A stretch of 26,620 bases of DNA from Saccoglossus kowalevskii (GCF_000003605.2 NW_003120422.1:278076-304695); one strand, 5' to 3'. Shown: positions 7,301 through 15,177, counted from the stretch's first letter. The notes: generated by a model not told the origin, from the sequence alone. Made by a program: numbers and translations.

Positions 7301-9236
7301 TGCTTTTTGCCATTTTTGTCATAGAATTTTTCATTCATAAAAATAAATTTATGATTAAATAGATTTGTAGTGTTTTTACCAGTTAGTGTTCATCCATACA
7401 AATCTTAATATAGAGCAGTACATCATGGGTATTTGAATAGAGCCTTGTGGGTAAATGAGCAGTGCATTGTGGGTAGATGAGCAGTGCATTGTGGGTAAAT
7501 GAGCAATGCATAATTTTAATGCTAAACAAAAGATTGAAAGTGTACAATGATATCCCATGATTCCCTGCAACAATCACAAGGAGATACATCTATTCCTTCA
7601 TAATAGAATTTACAAACTACAACACATACCTTCATTTTATTCATCGCTTCTTTTAATTGGTCCAATTGATGAGCAGAGGATAAGGCGTCTAGTCTTATAT
7701 CTGTCAGTTTCATTTCCTTGTCTCGTAACTGTTTTCTCAGTTCATGAACAGTTTCCTGTTCCCCAGGACCATCAGTATATATTCTGAAGTAATAATTAAA
7801 TAAATTATAAACATGATTTTTTTTCTCTACATTATTTTTCAATTTTGTTTATCATAACAACAAAAATGGATGTTCAATTAATTGGAATTTATTAAATTGA
7901 CAGGTAATTGGTCAAAACGCATCACATGATATGTAAATGCCAGATGAATCATGGGTAAAACACCAAATTTTAAAAATAAACTTACGCTGATGTTGATGCT
8001 GATGACTTCAATAATGGATTCATGCAGACGTTATGAGGACCACCGTAACTGGGTGACGATGGATTGGAATCTAGATCTTCAACATCCGTCTGAGCACCGC
8101 TCTTGTTTTTACTCTTGCGTGAGAAGGCTGATCGGAATGATGTACGTAACTGCTGTGAAAAGACAAATCGGTCGTTTAGCAATACATGTGGGGTTAGTAG
8201 AACCAAGTCACAGAAATGAACAGGTAAGAGTATAGTTGTCCAAAATGTAACAGTTTCATGTGGAACTTCTGATTAAAATCATAACATCTCAAAATTGGGG
8301 AGATCTGAAACTCATTTGTGGAAAAAAATGAAAAATGCAAACCACTTCATCGTCATGATAGACAATTTACTAATAATTTTATGAGTTAGCAGTACAATTA
8401 GGTAGTCACAATTTTACTTCAGCAAAAAACAATGGTAACAGTTTATAATGTATGGCCTCCAACTTTCAGTTACAGTTATTTATAAAATACTAAATTAAAC
8501 TTCAATGGAACTATTTTCATAAAACTACACTAACCCAACTTTTCTTCTTTTTCTTCATTGACTTTGAGTCACTCAAGTCATTGTCATTGACGCTTCCAAC
8601 GCTGGATAAACTTGTAAAACTAGTGGTACTTGACATGCTGTCTGTTGATAACTGCCGACTCATTCGAGGCTCAGATATTGCTACATATGAAAAGATGAAT
8701 GATAAAAACAAATTGTCATTGAAAAACATAGAATTTAAAAGTAAATATTCAATAAAAACAAAAGTATCACATTAATTCAACTGTAGAGGGAAGTATTTAG
8801 TAAAAACAAAAGCATTACACTGATACAGCTTGAGGGCACACTGCTCGATTATGAATCGAGACAAGAAAACAATTTATTTTGATAATATAAGCTAAATTTA
8901 TTAAATGAATCTTTTCTACAGCAACATCAAACCATTAATATAGAAACAGCAAGTTACATTATTATGTTTTTTTAATTTTTTTTAAATGTGGTTTTTTGTT
9001 TTGTGTCTACAAAAATAAAATAACTCACCTCTATCTTTTATTGACCTCCTGCCGAGTGTTGCATCTCCTGGAAGTCCAATCAACTGCCTGCTCTCAGCAC
9101 TCTGCTTTTTCAACGCTTCTATGGTCTCTCTCAGATCTCGTAGTTCGGAATCCTTTTGGTCTGCTGTGCTTGTCAAAGACTGTAACCTATTGGTCATGCT
9201 AGATAAACTCTGCTCGAATGCTGCCACCACATGAGC
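1141..9236 (-). CDS. NAV2: Neuron navigator (NAV2/NAV3-like), C-terminal 14 exons, partial at both ends
   Basis: NAV proteins are large cytoskeleton-associated proteins of neurite and cell-migration pathways (unc-53 in worms, sickie in flies); they bind microtubule plus ends and actin regulators and end in an AAA+-like domain. Here 14 exons join without a stop into 728 codons. In order they give a coiled coil (about residues 1-50), a Ser-rich linker ending in KKKKKSW (112-118), a second conserved helix with EMKLTDIRLDALSSAHQLDQ (about 178-225), the conserved SLDILLDD segment, and the NTPase domain. That domain has Walker A GPSGTGKT (442-449), a Walker B-like VIILDN (D510, N511), a sensor-1-like GTMNQ (N541) and the C-terminal block SSDVTIGPRLFLSCPID. 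Length and order match the C-terminal third of vertebrate NAVs. NAV2/3-type words (GTMNQAT, NLQLHHNFRWVLCANH) fit better than NAV1. The symbol is provisional because invertebrates usually have one NAV gene. The final exon (family ending with an LMRLQEAANY-like stretch) and the N-terminal two thirds are not in the visible part. Confidence 0.96.
1339..1852 (-). other. Intron between exons M and N (514 bp)
   Basis: It is bounded by donor gtaatg (1852 downward) and acceptor tgattgcag (ending 1339). It is AT-rich and I see no repeat or RNA gene in it. Confidence 0.9.
1853..2168 (-). CDS. NAV2: NAV exon M: C-terminal AAA+ lid region
   Basis: The largest visible exon (316 nt) lies between acceptor tttttttcag and donor gtaatg. 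It encodes residues 558-662: WVLCANHMEPVKGFLGRYLR, RKLIETEVQTSQRNNDLNKI, IDWMPKVWSHLNKFLETHNS, SDVTIGPRLFLSCPIDLAGS and QVWFTDLWNYSIVPYLLEAV. It is nearly collinear with vertebrate NAV2/3. GRYLRRK supplies conserved arginines where AAA+ proteins often have arginine-finger or sensor-2 residues; which one acts here is not known from sequence. Confidence 0.98.
2169..2846 (-). other. Intron between exons L and M (678 bp)
   Basis: It is bounded by donor gtcagt and acceptor tttttttcag. It contains A/T-rich runs near 2395-2420 and 2490-2560 and one copy of the dispersed word GTGCATGATGGGATA near 2781. There is nothing coding. Confidence 0.9.
2847..3020 (-). CDS. NAV2: NAV exon L: Walker B-like and sensor 1
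   Basis: The 174-nt exon lies between acceptor cattttcag and donor gtcagt. It encodes residues 500-556: ASDLPSVIILDNLHHVGSLG, EVFNGFLSCRYTVSPYIIGT and MNQATCSTTNLQLHHNF. VIILDN occupies the Walker B position; the usual catalytic Glu after the Asp is Asn here, as in vertebrate NAV2/3, so ATP hydrolysis may be weak or atypical (inference). GTMNQ supplies the sensor-1 Asn. Confidence 0.97.
3021..3482 (-). other. Intron between exons K and L (462 bp)
   Basis: It is mostly filled by the 41-bp CCAAT/E-box repeat array (3141-3295) and its diverged relatives (3318-3435), which keep an ATTGG word followed by an ATCATGTGA word. Confidence 0.9.
3141..3295. repeat. 41-bp tandem repeat with CCAAT and E-box palindromes
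   Basis: Units start at 3141, 3182, 3223 and 3264, exactly 41 bp apart; the fourth is diverged. Unit 1 contains the inverted repeat TGATTGGT-TGAT-ACCAATCA, then CATGTGAC, then the perfect palindrome TGACATGTCA. Unit 2 has CACGTGAC, a canonical E-box. Looser copies of ATTGG plus ATCATGTGA continue at about 3318-3345 and 3409-3433. Confidence 0.88.
3483..3593 (-). CDS. NAV2: NAV exon K: FNVDHKSCKEL segment
   Basis: The 111-nt exon lies between acceptor ttattgaag and donor gtaagt. It encodes residues 463-498: SGKEASEGSIATFNVDHKSC, then KELKQYLSNIADQCES. It aligns with the vertebrate REGREL.DGVIATFNVDHKSSKELRQYLSNLADQC block between Walker A and B. The split codons AG|G (Arg) and AA|T (Asn) match both neighbours. 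Confidence 0.96.
3594..4226 (-). other. Intron between exons J and K (633 bp)
   Basis: It holds further CCAATCA/TGATTGG words (about 3760, 3790 and 3848) and a 16-base A run at 4092-4107. The plus-strand open frame across 3518-3820 overlaps exon K antisense and is not a gene. Confidence 0.85.
4227..4398 (-). CDS. NAV2: NAV exon J: Walker A / P-loop
   Basis: The 172-nt exon lies between acceptor ttctttcag and donor gtaaac. It encodes residues 406-461: LVFETLIPKSVMQRYISLLL, EHRRIILCGPSGTGKTYLAQ and KLAEHIVL. The Walker A motif GPSGTGKT is intact, with the Lys and Thr that contact nucleotide phosphate and metal in P-loop NTPases. Family members read FETLIPKP..QRYISLLLEHRRIILSGPSGTGKTYL; here a Cys replaces the Ser before the loop. 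Confidence 0.98.
4399..4824 (-). other. Intron between exons I and J (426 bp)
   Basis: About half of it is the minisatellite at 4461-4680. The rest is AT-rich with nothing recognised. Confidence 0.88.
4461..4680. repeat. About 58-bp minisatellite with TTCAGTTTAGACAGG core
   Basis: Units start near 4461, 4519 and 4602, with a shortened copy between about 4571 and 4600 and a final diverged copy ending near 4680. The shared words are CTGTTCAGTTTAGACAGG and CCATAAACAGAAC, separated by T-rich and CTTCTACT spacers. It sits inside a NAV intron. Confidence 0.85.
4825..4899 (-). CDS. NAV2: NAV exon I: PELLPCGYLVGD segment
   Basis: The 75-nt exon lies between acceptor gactttcag and donor gtaagt. It encodes residues 381-404: AEPPELLPCGYLVGDSNSIT then IHLK. 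It matches the vertebrate ETPELLPCGYLVGENTTISV region. It is phase-symmetric (1/1), so skipping it would be in frame, although the segment is strongly conserved in the family. Confidence 0.95.
4900..5230 (-). other. Intron between exons H and I (331 bp)
   Basis: It is bounded by donor gtaatt and acceptor gactttcag. It is AT-rich and I see nothing else in it. Confidence 0.88.
5231..5324 (-). CDS. NAV2: NAV exon H: EYVLRIDPVTNLGL segment
   Basis: The 94-nt exon lies between acceptor gattctag and donor gtaatt. It encodes residues 349-379: EYVLRIDPVTNLGLNAESVF, then SYEVGEIHRTK. It matches vertebrate FKEYI..VDPVSQLGLNSDSV..YSIGEIKR. A different frame is open through the same DNA, but only this frame fits both neighbours in phase and the family. 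Confidence 0.94.
5325..5729 (-). other. Intron between exons G and H (405 bp)
   Basis: It is bounded by donor gtgggt and acceptor gattctag. It contains a very AT-rich stretch at about 5460-5505. There are no repeats of note. Confidence 0.88.
5730..5920 (-). CDS. NAV2: NAV exon G: start of the conserved C-terminal domain
   Basis: The 191-nt exon lies between acceptor tttttttcag and donor gtgggt. It encodes residues 286-348: ILLDDSSG, a variable TTTNGRR, VIVGVSVGHL, then KCLIGTLSISSKTKWDALDN and VVKRIFK. It corresponds to the NAV region LIGCIGVSGKTKWDVLDGVV ahead of the NTPase core. It ends in phase 0. Confidence 0.95.
5921..6411 (-). other. Intron between exons F and G (491 bp), possible SINE remnant
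   Basis: It is bounded by donor gtaagt (exon F) and acceptor tttttttcag (exon G). At 6011-6020 it has GTTCGAATCC, a good match to the B-box of pol III promoters, and GC content rises locally (about 5995-6140). I could not find a convincing A-box upstream, so a decayed tRNA-derived SINE is only a possibility. Confidence 0.7.
6412..6453 (-). CDS. NAV2: NAV exon F: 42-nt microexon
   Basis: This short exon lies between acceptor ttattacag and donor gtaagt. It encodes AHRISMSSEHGSL (residues 272-284) with split codons at both ends (phase 1 in, phase 1 out). Skipping it would keep the reading frame, so it could be an alternatively spliced cassette. It joins smoothly to the SLD-ILLDD segment of the next exon, which corresponds to vertebrate SLDMLLDD. 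Confidence 0.88.
6611..6649. repeat. ACG/ACA trinucleotide-rich tract
   Basis: This is a run of imperfect ACG, AGG and ACA triplets in the intron between exons E and F, adjacent to the candidate 54-nt exon. In reverse complement it encodes an Arg/Cys-rich shadow peptide with no coding meaning. Confidence 0.75.
6721..6774 (-). CDS. Candidate 54-nt cassette exon of NAV (unproven)
   Basis: Between exons E and F there is a 54-nt stretch bounded by acceptor-like ttaccatag and a weak donor-like gtattg. Read in the phase forced by exon E it is fully open and encodes about QNTMDTVDDIAEKTYEL. It leaves one base over, so including or skipping it keeps the frame. The peptide is coding-like, but the donor is poor, the pyrimidine tract is weak, and I do not recall a homologous segment in vertebrate NAVs. 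It is listed as a possible alternative exon only. Confidence 0.3.
6887..7022 (-). CDS. NAV2: NAV exon E: end of coiled coil and Ser-rich spacer
   Basis: The 136-nt exon lies between acceptor tgttttag and donor gtaagg. It encodes residues 226-270: NDMVTLKQENERLQRQ, then a Ser-rich part (GASSSQLSDISLSSSKRFSR). It matches the vertebrate EIEKLKAENDRL plus Ser-rich spacer in position and style. It ends one base into a codon; G|AT gives Asp when joined to the 42-nt exon. Confidence 0.92.
7023..7629 (-). other. Intron between exons D and E (607 bp)
   Basis: It is bounded by donor gtatgt and acceptor tgttttag. It contains the 22-bp tandem repeat at 7447-7512 and another related word (CATCATGGGTA) near 7421. 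Otherwise there is nothing recognised. Confidence 0.88.
7447..7512. repeat. 22-bp tandem repeat, 3 copies, ZNF143/Staf-like word
   Basis: Three units of exactly 22 bp start at 7447, 7469 and 7491. The reverse complement of the unit junction reads TACCCACAATGCACTG, very close to the vertebrate ZNF143 (Staf/SBF) consensus TACCCACAATGCATTG. The third copy is slightly diverged. Function in this organism is unknown. Confidence 0.85.
7630..7783 (-). CDS. NAV2: NAV exon D: conserved helical block
   Basis: The 154-nt exon lies between acceptor attacttcag and donor gtatgt. It encodes residues 175-225, with LRKQLRDKEMKLTDIRLDAL and SSAHQLDQLKEAMNKMK. This is one of the most conserved NAV stretches outside the NTPase domain and reads as a coiled coil. 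It ends in phase 0, and the helix continues directly into the next exon. Confidence 0.97.
7986..8152 (-). CDS. NAV2: NAV exon C: basic linker RTSFRSAFSRK
   Basis: The 167-nt exon lies between acceptor tttcacag and donor gtaagt. It encodes residues 119-173 beginning QLRTSFRSAFSRKSKNKSG, followed by an acidic/Ser-Pro stretch (DVEDLDSNPSSPS) and NPLLKSSAS. It corresponds to the vertebrate LRSSFNKAFSIKK...DIEE...SSPK segment. It ends with two bases (GC) that complete Ala with the next exon. Confidence 0.94.
8153..8534 (-). other. Intron between exons B and C (382 bp)
   Basis: It is bounded by donor gttagt and acceptor tttcacag. I see nothing notable in it. Confidence 0.88.
8535..8680 (-). CDS. 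NAV2: NAV exon B: Ser-rich linker with poly-Lys end
   Basis: The 146-nt exon lies between acceptor catatgtag and donor gttagt. It encodes residues 71-118, including SRQLSTDSMSSTTSFTSLSS and the end MKKKKKSW. Vertebrate NAVs have the same pattern, a DSISSLNSITSHSSIGS-type run followed by KKKKKSW, with an exon boundary directly after the Trp. The basic run after a Ser/Thr-rich stretch is likely a disordered, phosphorylatable segment (inference). Confidence 0.95.
8681..9028 (-). other. Intron between exons A and B (348 bp)
   Basis: It is bounded by donor gtgagt and acceptor catatgtag. Two copies of a TAAAAACAAAAG word lie near 8752 and 8802, and there are T runs near 8967-8982. There is nothing coding. 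Confidence 0.88.
9029..9236 (-). CDS. NAV2: NAV exon A (first visible): coiled coil
   Basis: The 208-nt exon begins in phase 0 after the acceptor ttaatag and ends one base into a codon before the donor gtgagt. It encodes residues 1-69, starting AHVVAAFEQSLSSMTNRLQS and continuing with the heptad-rich ADQKDSELRDLRETIEALKK. This is the well-known NAV coiled coil just ahead of the Ser-rich linker. The split codon G|CA gives Ala with the next exon. The exon that must precede it was not found in the 17.4 kb upstream in the window. Confidence 0.95.
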
Positions 9237-10791
9237 CTATTAAGAAATAAAACAAGAAGGCCATCAGTTTTAATAGTACATTTTCAAATTTTGACACCAT
9301 TAAACAATCTTGCCTCCATTGATGAAAATATTATCAGCATTAACCCTTATCAAGTCGATGTAAATGTAAACGACAGGATAAGAAGTAAAGATGACAATTT
9401 GAGACAATTACTGAAAATGTTGTTTTGAACAATATCTGGTAGACTGAATGGGGCATAGATTCACAGTTTCCATGACGACAAAATCACAACGTATGGAAAT
9501 ATTCGGTAGCCAGTTTAACCTGTTACTGCGCAATTTTATTCTATAAAACTGTTACGCACACAAGTACATTGAAGACGGTATACACTTTTATGTTTCATGA
9601 AAAGTTGACACCAGTCAGCAGCTTTTCCAGTTTACTCGCTTACTGTAATACCCACTAATTATTCCAATGCATCCACACCATTGCGTACTACGGAATATAA
9701 ATAGATATTTGTGCCCGAGGGCAGCGGATAATGTCACGCAAATGTGAAAAAGTTCAAATACCCATTCAGGCTGTAATATTTTTTTCACATTCTTCTCATG
9801 TGGTAATAATGAATTTACTCGCTAAAACAAAATGCAGCCAACTTTAGCAACCCTGTGAACGCAATACTGCAGAAATGGCAATAATGTTTAATAAATGTAT
9901 GAGCAAAACGACCTTCATGTTGTCCTTTTAACTGTGTATTCCAGAAAATATCAGCTGATTCCTAGCCCCACCCCATCTAAGTCAAAGTGTGAGTTCTTAT
10001 CCGTTTCATAGACATTCTGCACACTATTTACACCAAAGATTCCTTATCGGGACTTGATAATCTCACTAAATTTCGCTTGCCACTTATCTAACCTCCTGGA
10101 TCGTTGAAAAATGCACAGAAGCAAGTTTTTGAAGTAGAGCAATGACAAGTTGAACTGATCTGTGTATACCACACTTGCAATCATCACTCAATAAAAAGAA
10201 CAGATTCCATGCCTTTGGTGGTAGAATCTATTTTAGTGCGCTACTGTGACGTTCATAGCGATAGAAGTGAAACTGAACAGATCAAAAACAGAGACACACT
10301 GTCCCATTTCTATGTTACTGAGAGAAGTAAACTTATGGATGATACCCCCTGGATAAAAACTACAAACTGTGAAGGATAATAAACAATGCTTTTAAGCTAA
10401 TGGATCCCCGTCAGGTCATGCTACCGGCATGTACAGGACTGGGACTGTTTAGCATCTTTTCACTCAGTTGGCAAACGGATGCCTCTGTAAAATCTTATCA
10501 ATACAGTGACTTATTCAGCACCACACCCTTTAAGTACAAATCAATTAATTTCTACTTTTTTTAGCTTCCTAAAAAGTATTTTAATTCTGTCTGCACAATT
10601 ATGAGGTCAGACATAACCGGCGTTGCAGTTTGTACTGTCTGGCCTCTTAATGACAAAATTCAGAAAAGAACATCGCAAAATGTGATTGCGTTTGAATACC
10701 ACGGAGATAACAGATAATGACATCAATAGTATAATGTTGTATATGGTAATCAGAGTGGTTGTCATGGTAATGAGATGTATTGGTGTTTCAC
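9237..10791 (-). other. Upstream NAV intron (presumed), low-repeat part
   Basis: No exon, RNA gene or clear repeat is seen. It is the least repetitive long block in the window. It contains TATAAATAG at 9696-9704 next to TGCCCGAGGGCA (9712-9723), a good match to the TFAP2 (AP-2) consensus. Whether these are functional is unknown. Coiled-coil exons expected just before exon A were looked for on the minus strand and not found. Confidence 0.6.
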
Positions 10792-11454
10792 CTAGGCATA
10801 TTGTGAGGGAATGTCGCATAGATTCTAGGCATTAACGTATAGGCATGCCACATACATTCTAGGCATTAGTGAAGAGAGATTTATTGTAAGTGGTTAGTAG
10901 TGAGCGGTATATTGCATACATTCAAGGCATTGGAGGAGTTGTATGCGAATGGAATGCCACTTAGATTCTAGGCATTAGTGGAGAGATTTATTGTAAGTGG
11001 TAAGTGATTCGTAGTGAGCGGTATATTGCATACATTCAAGGCATTGGAGGAGTTGTATGCGAATGGAATGCCACTTAGATTCTAGGCATTAGTGGAGAGA
11101 TTTATTGTAAGTGGTAAGTGATTCATAGTGAGCGGTATATTGCATACATTCTAGGCATTGGAGGAGTGTATGCAAATAGAATTCCACTTAGATTCTGGGC
11201 ATTAGAGTTTTATGCAAATGGAGTTTCACTTAGATATTAGGCATTAGAGGAGTGTATGCAAATAGAATTCCACTTAGATTCTAGGCATTGGAGGATTGTA
11301 TGCAAATAGAATTCCACTTAGATTCTAGGCATTAGAGTTTTATGCAAATGGAATTTCACTTAGATATTAGGCATTAGAGGAGTGTATGCAAATAGAATTC
11401 CACTTAGATTCTAGGCATTAGAGGAGTTTTATGCAAATGGAATTCGACTTAGGC
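10792..11454. repeat. Two-tier minisatellite with CTAGGCATT core and POU octamers
   Basis: The array is built on the words TTAGATTCTAGGCATT and GGAATTCCACTTAGATTC. The left part (about 10792-11150) has longer units, over 100 bp, that include TATTGTAAGTGG and GTGAGCGGTATATTGCATAC. The right part (11160-11454) has units of 42-45 bp, each carrying ATGCAAAT. Exact ATGCAAAT octamers occur at 11170, 11212, 11256, 11300, 11342, 11386 and 11431. The left units carry the variant ATGCGAAT. Confidence 0.9.
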
Positions 11455-12377
11455 CAACTTTACAGGCATGTAAATTGCTATAAATATTTGACAACTTCAT
11501 TTGGTTTTATTGCAGTGTACGATTAATGTTTGATCACATGGGGATTACTGCTAACTGAATTCTGACATCATTAACATACAAATCACTGCTATTAATGACA
11601 TCACAAATCAGACAAGACAACCTATATACTGATCAAAACACCAACAGGTTCTGTCAATCTGGTTTAAAATTACACACAAATTAAGAGAGAATTACAGAAA
11701 ATGTATTTAACACTTTTGATCAAAACTGTAGTCGATATCAAATTTTGTCAGTTTGGTTAGAAATTTACATAAACATTTTTTACAGAAACCTCTCCTTAAT
11801 GCATCGATGCATGAATCAAACAAAATGGCCAACATGAGAATGATAAATTGCCGCTTCAATCTAACTAATCTATTTGTCTGAGATTTAGGATCACAAATGA
11901 CCCCCTTGTCACATTCAGTTTTTCTCCGCTTGATCTCCGACTTAGTGTAATTCATTGAACGGTGGAAAATGAAATCACTCTACACAATCATTATTCATCA
12001 AAATGTCGTCTGCAAGTCTCCTAATCATCGCTGCTTGATTACTTTTTTCAACCAAATTTTACTCATGCAAAAAAAAAATGTTTTGTGATAAAGTCAAACA
12101 TTACTACATGAAACATAGTGAAACTATTATAACCTTGCCCATAAGATACAAATATATTAAAGAGGTTGAAATTTGTGAAAGAACGAAAATAGTTTTGACA
12201 AGGGTGTTTCTGAAACGCTCATATTTTCTTGTAATGGCCAGGTCAAATTAAATATTTTGTTAAGATGTGTTTTGGTCAATAAAATGTCAGGTTAAAGGTT
12301 GCCATGGTTTTGTTATGACGTATATGTAATTTGGCAGCGCAGCCATCTTTCGCTCAAAATAGTACTGTTGATTATTT
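11455..12377 (-). other. Presumed intron, no gene recognised
   Basis: It is AT-rich with an A run near 12069. A minus-strand open frame (11707-11955, 82 codons) has no recognisable domain and no supporting splice context. There is a YY1-like GCCATCTTTC at 12351-12360. Confidence 0.6.
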
Positions 12378-12608
12378 TTAACCTTTTCACCACCAGACTT
12401 TCTTGCCAAAATATTTCTGCACTTTTTTTCTTATATTTTTCAGAATAAACCCTAATTTTTGAGCCAACAGACAACATTTTAGTCAATTTTCGGTTTTGAC
12501 TCAAAAAAATTGGCTATTTTGTCCTAATCTTTCGAAAGAAAATACAGACTATAAATGGGACTATTTTGTGAATTTGTGATAAGAGGGAACTGGTGGTGAA
12601 AAGGTTAA
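12378..12608. mobile_element. piggyBac-type MITE with TTAA target sites
   Basis: A perfect terminal inverted repeat CCTTTTCACCACCAG (12382-12396) pairs with CTGGTGGTGAAAAGG (12590-12604). Each end is flanked directly by TTAA (12378-12381 and 12605-12608). TTAA duplication with CC-starting ends is the hallmark of piggyBac-superfamily elements. The element is 231 bp with both TTAAs and has no transposase, so it must have been moved in trans. Confidence 0.88.
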
Positions 12609-15177
12609 AGTGCTGTAGTTGTCGCGCTGTGCATGTGTGACATTGTGTTGATAAACATTGATTTTCCCATAATCCAATGCGCTCTTCAAATGGAAATCAC
12701 AAGTATGAGGTTTGACCTGGGCGCAACTTGCACTAATTACCGCCGGTGACTCCTTCAATACCTTCCAATCACATGAAAATTACCTAATTACAGCTTGAAA
12801 ACGTGTCAGTTCGTACTCGTTGATCTGCACAACAGTCAAGGTCGCCATCTTTGTTTATATGAGACCCATATATCTTGCACATGTGCAGCGCGACGACTAA
12901 CGTACCGCCCTTTAAAGATGTACTCCTATTTTGCATATATGTAAAATCATGACTGATAATAACAACATAAATGATGCTGTTTCCCTTTACAAAAAAAGTA
13001 CCAGTAATAAAAATTGATATCGTGCTCACTTTCTCACACATTTCATTTTGAGGGTGCTGGAGGTTCTTATCCCTCTAATCATATCTGCCATGTAACAGAC
13101 CTTCAAGGACAAACAAGCCAAAAACTCAGAGTGTCTATTGTTAACAAATCTAGCTTAATTTCAGAGGATCACTTAGAATCACAATCTGAACATGTTACGG
13201 TAGATATATTGATCACTGGATGGTATCTCACAGATGTACAATCCTGCAACTTCAGTACCACGCAAAGATATTTAAAATATTTTAATATATTTTAAATATG
13301 TTAATAATTGGAGCTACAGATAACTGACAACTTTTAGGCTCAATCAATGTCTTGTATTAATTTATTCAACTATACATTAGCATAACAATGAAAACAATAA
13401 TCATTTTGAGGTTTCTGGCATTTTCTGACAATCATCAAGAAATTTAAAATACAGATAACATAAATGTGGAAAGTGTAAGAAATGTTTTGCTATGCGGGAC
13501 AAGGTACAAACAAAAAGAAGAAAACCACCAAAGTGTTTTGATAAATGCGCAACTACATTTGTAATCAATTACCAGACTAATAAGAAGATAACTTTATATC
13601 TAGATTTAATATCCTTTAATTCTCCAATAAGTTGAGAGATGATTTGCAAGGATTTGTTTTTAGCTGGCATCACGTCAACCATTAATCTTGTCTCATAGCA
13701 ACCACTCTCATTATCTTTATATAATATTGCATATTGTATCAGTCACAAAAATTCAAATTTTTCCATGGGGCATTAAAAAAAGTCCACATTTCAATGTTGA
13801 TGTTGGTTATAACAGTATTTTTCCAATTTTAAAAGGTCATATTTTTTAATCAGCAAATAAAATCTTGAAGAATATCGCTATGGCTACTTGACATCTTTTT
13901 CCGGCAGTTGGTGAAAAAAATCTGAGATTGGTTGCAGTTGATTCGGTTAAATCCCTTCCCGAAGGCATTCTTTTCATGCTAAGTAATTTCTTGGAAATAC
14001 AAGAATTTGCTTCAATACCATAATCTGTTTTGCTACAAGGCCATGTCTTAAACTTAGATGTAATGAAAGTCTAATAGGATTAAAATTTCACAGAATTTGT
14101 CATTCAGGCGGTAACTTTTGTGAAAAATCGGTAATCAGGATAGCTTTTAGTTTTGTCAACATGATGGATATTGTTTTTTAATTCTCAAGTGACCTGTTTT
14201 TCTCAGATAGGAAGAATTTACTGTTTTTTTGAACTTTGACCTGTCAGCCATGATGGATCTGTTGCCAAGGTACGAAGAAATGATGGATGGTACTTTGCTG
14301 GTCATGTCTATGACATTGACATTGCATTTTCAGAAGTCACACTGTGATAAGCCAGCTTGTAGATTAGTATAAACATGAATAAAACATAACATACTTTAAA
14401 TTTACTGGACACCCCTTCAAGATACCTTGACCTTTTTGACTTTGTGCAAAATGGATTGACAGTAGTCATCAAGGGAAATGATGAAGACTAACTCACAACC
14501 AGATATATTCTCTTAGATACAAGCACCATCAGTTGTTGTTGATTTTATAGCATATTAAGATATTCTGCAATATGTGGGAATATAAGTCTCTGATATATTA
14601 TATATTATTTTGGTCTAAAGATGATGATCAGGCTACGGGTATGTTATGTACATATGTTGATAAACGCAAATTACATTTGCTTTCAGTCCTTCATCCCTGC
14701 TTGTGTGACACCTATTTTGAGAATAGCTTCAGATTCAGCTATATCTACTCTAAGGAATTAATCTGAGCAAAGCCCCACAGCCAATGTTCAATTTTGCCCT
14801 GAAAAATACCCATAGTTCTTTATGATAAAACAGTTTGGCATAACACGATGCTATCCTCAAAAACTATCTGATTCTTATTACTGAGACAACGATTCAGTTA
14901 TCTCACGTTAACAAATCTAGAACCAGACGAGATGCAGTGACGTCTGAGAGCCTTCGTTTACAATCGTTAACACCAGTCCAAACAACAAACAGCACTACAT
15001 TCCATCTCCTATACCATCAACTGTACGACATGAGACGTATCCTAAGAAAACAACAACAATTCAATGTAGCACCTCAATGGACAGAACAAAGCTTACATAA
15101 TTTTACAGTCAGTCTGTCTCCATGAAAATATATTGCATCAAAGAGGAAATACATCAGACACTATTCAAAGCAAAATT
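12609..15177 (-). other. Presumed intron; slightly CpG-richer patch at 12620-12910
   Basis: No exon or repeat array is supported. The patch 12620-12910 is richer in CpG than its surroundings and includes CGCCATCTTTG (12843-12853), whose reverse complement CAAAGATGGCG resembles the YY1 core. It could belong to an internal promoter, but no transcript evidence is visible. The remainder (12911-15177) is AT-rich with only short, non-coding-looking open frames. Confidence 0.55.

Noticed and set aside
11707-11955. 82-codon minus-strand open frame rich in Lys and Cys
   Set aside because: No recognised domain, no clear acceptor/donor pair in a phase that would fit NAV, and surrounding DNA is ordinary intron.
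14937-15125. Plus-strand open frame MTSESLRLQSLTPVQ...
   Set aside because: It is short, has no homology that I can name, and no splice or promoter support.
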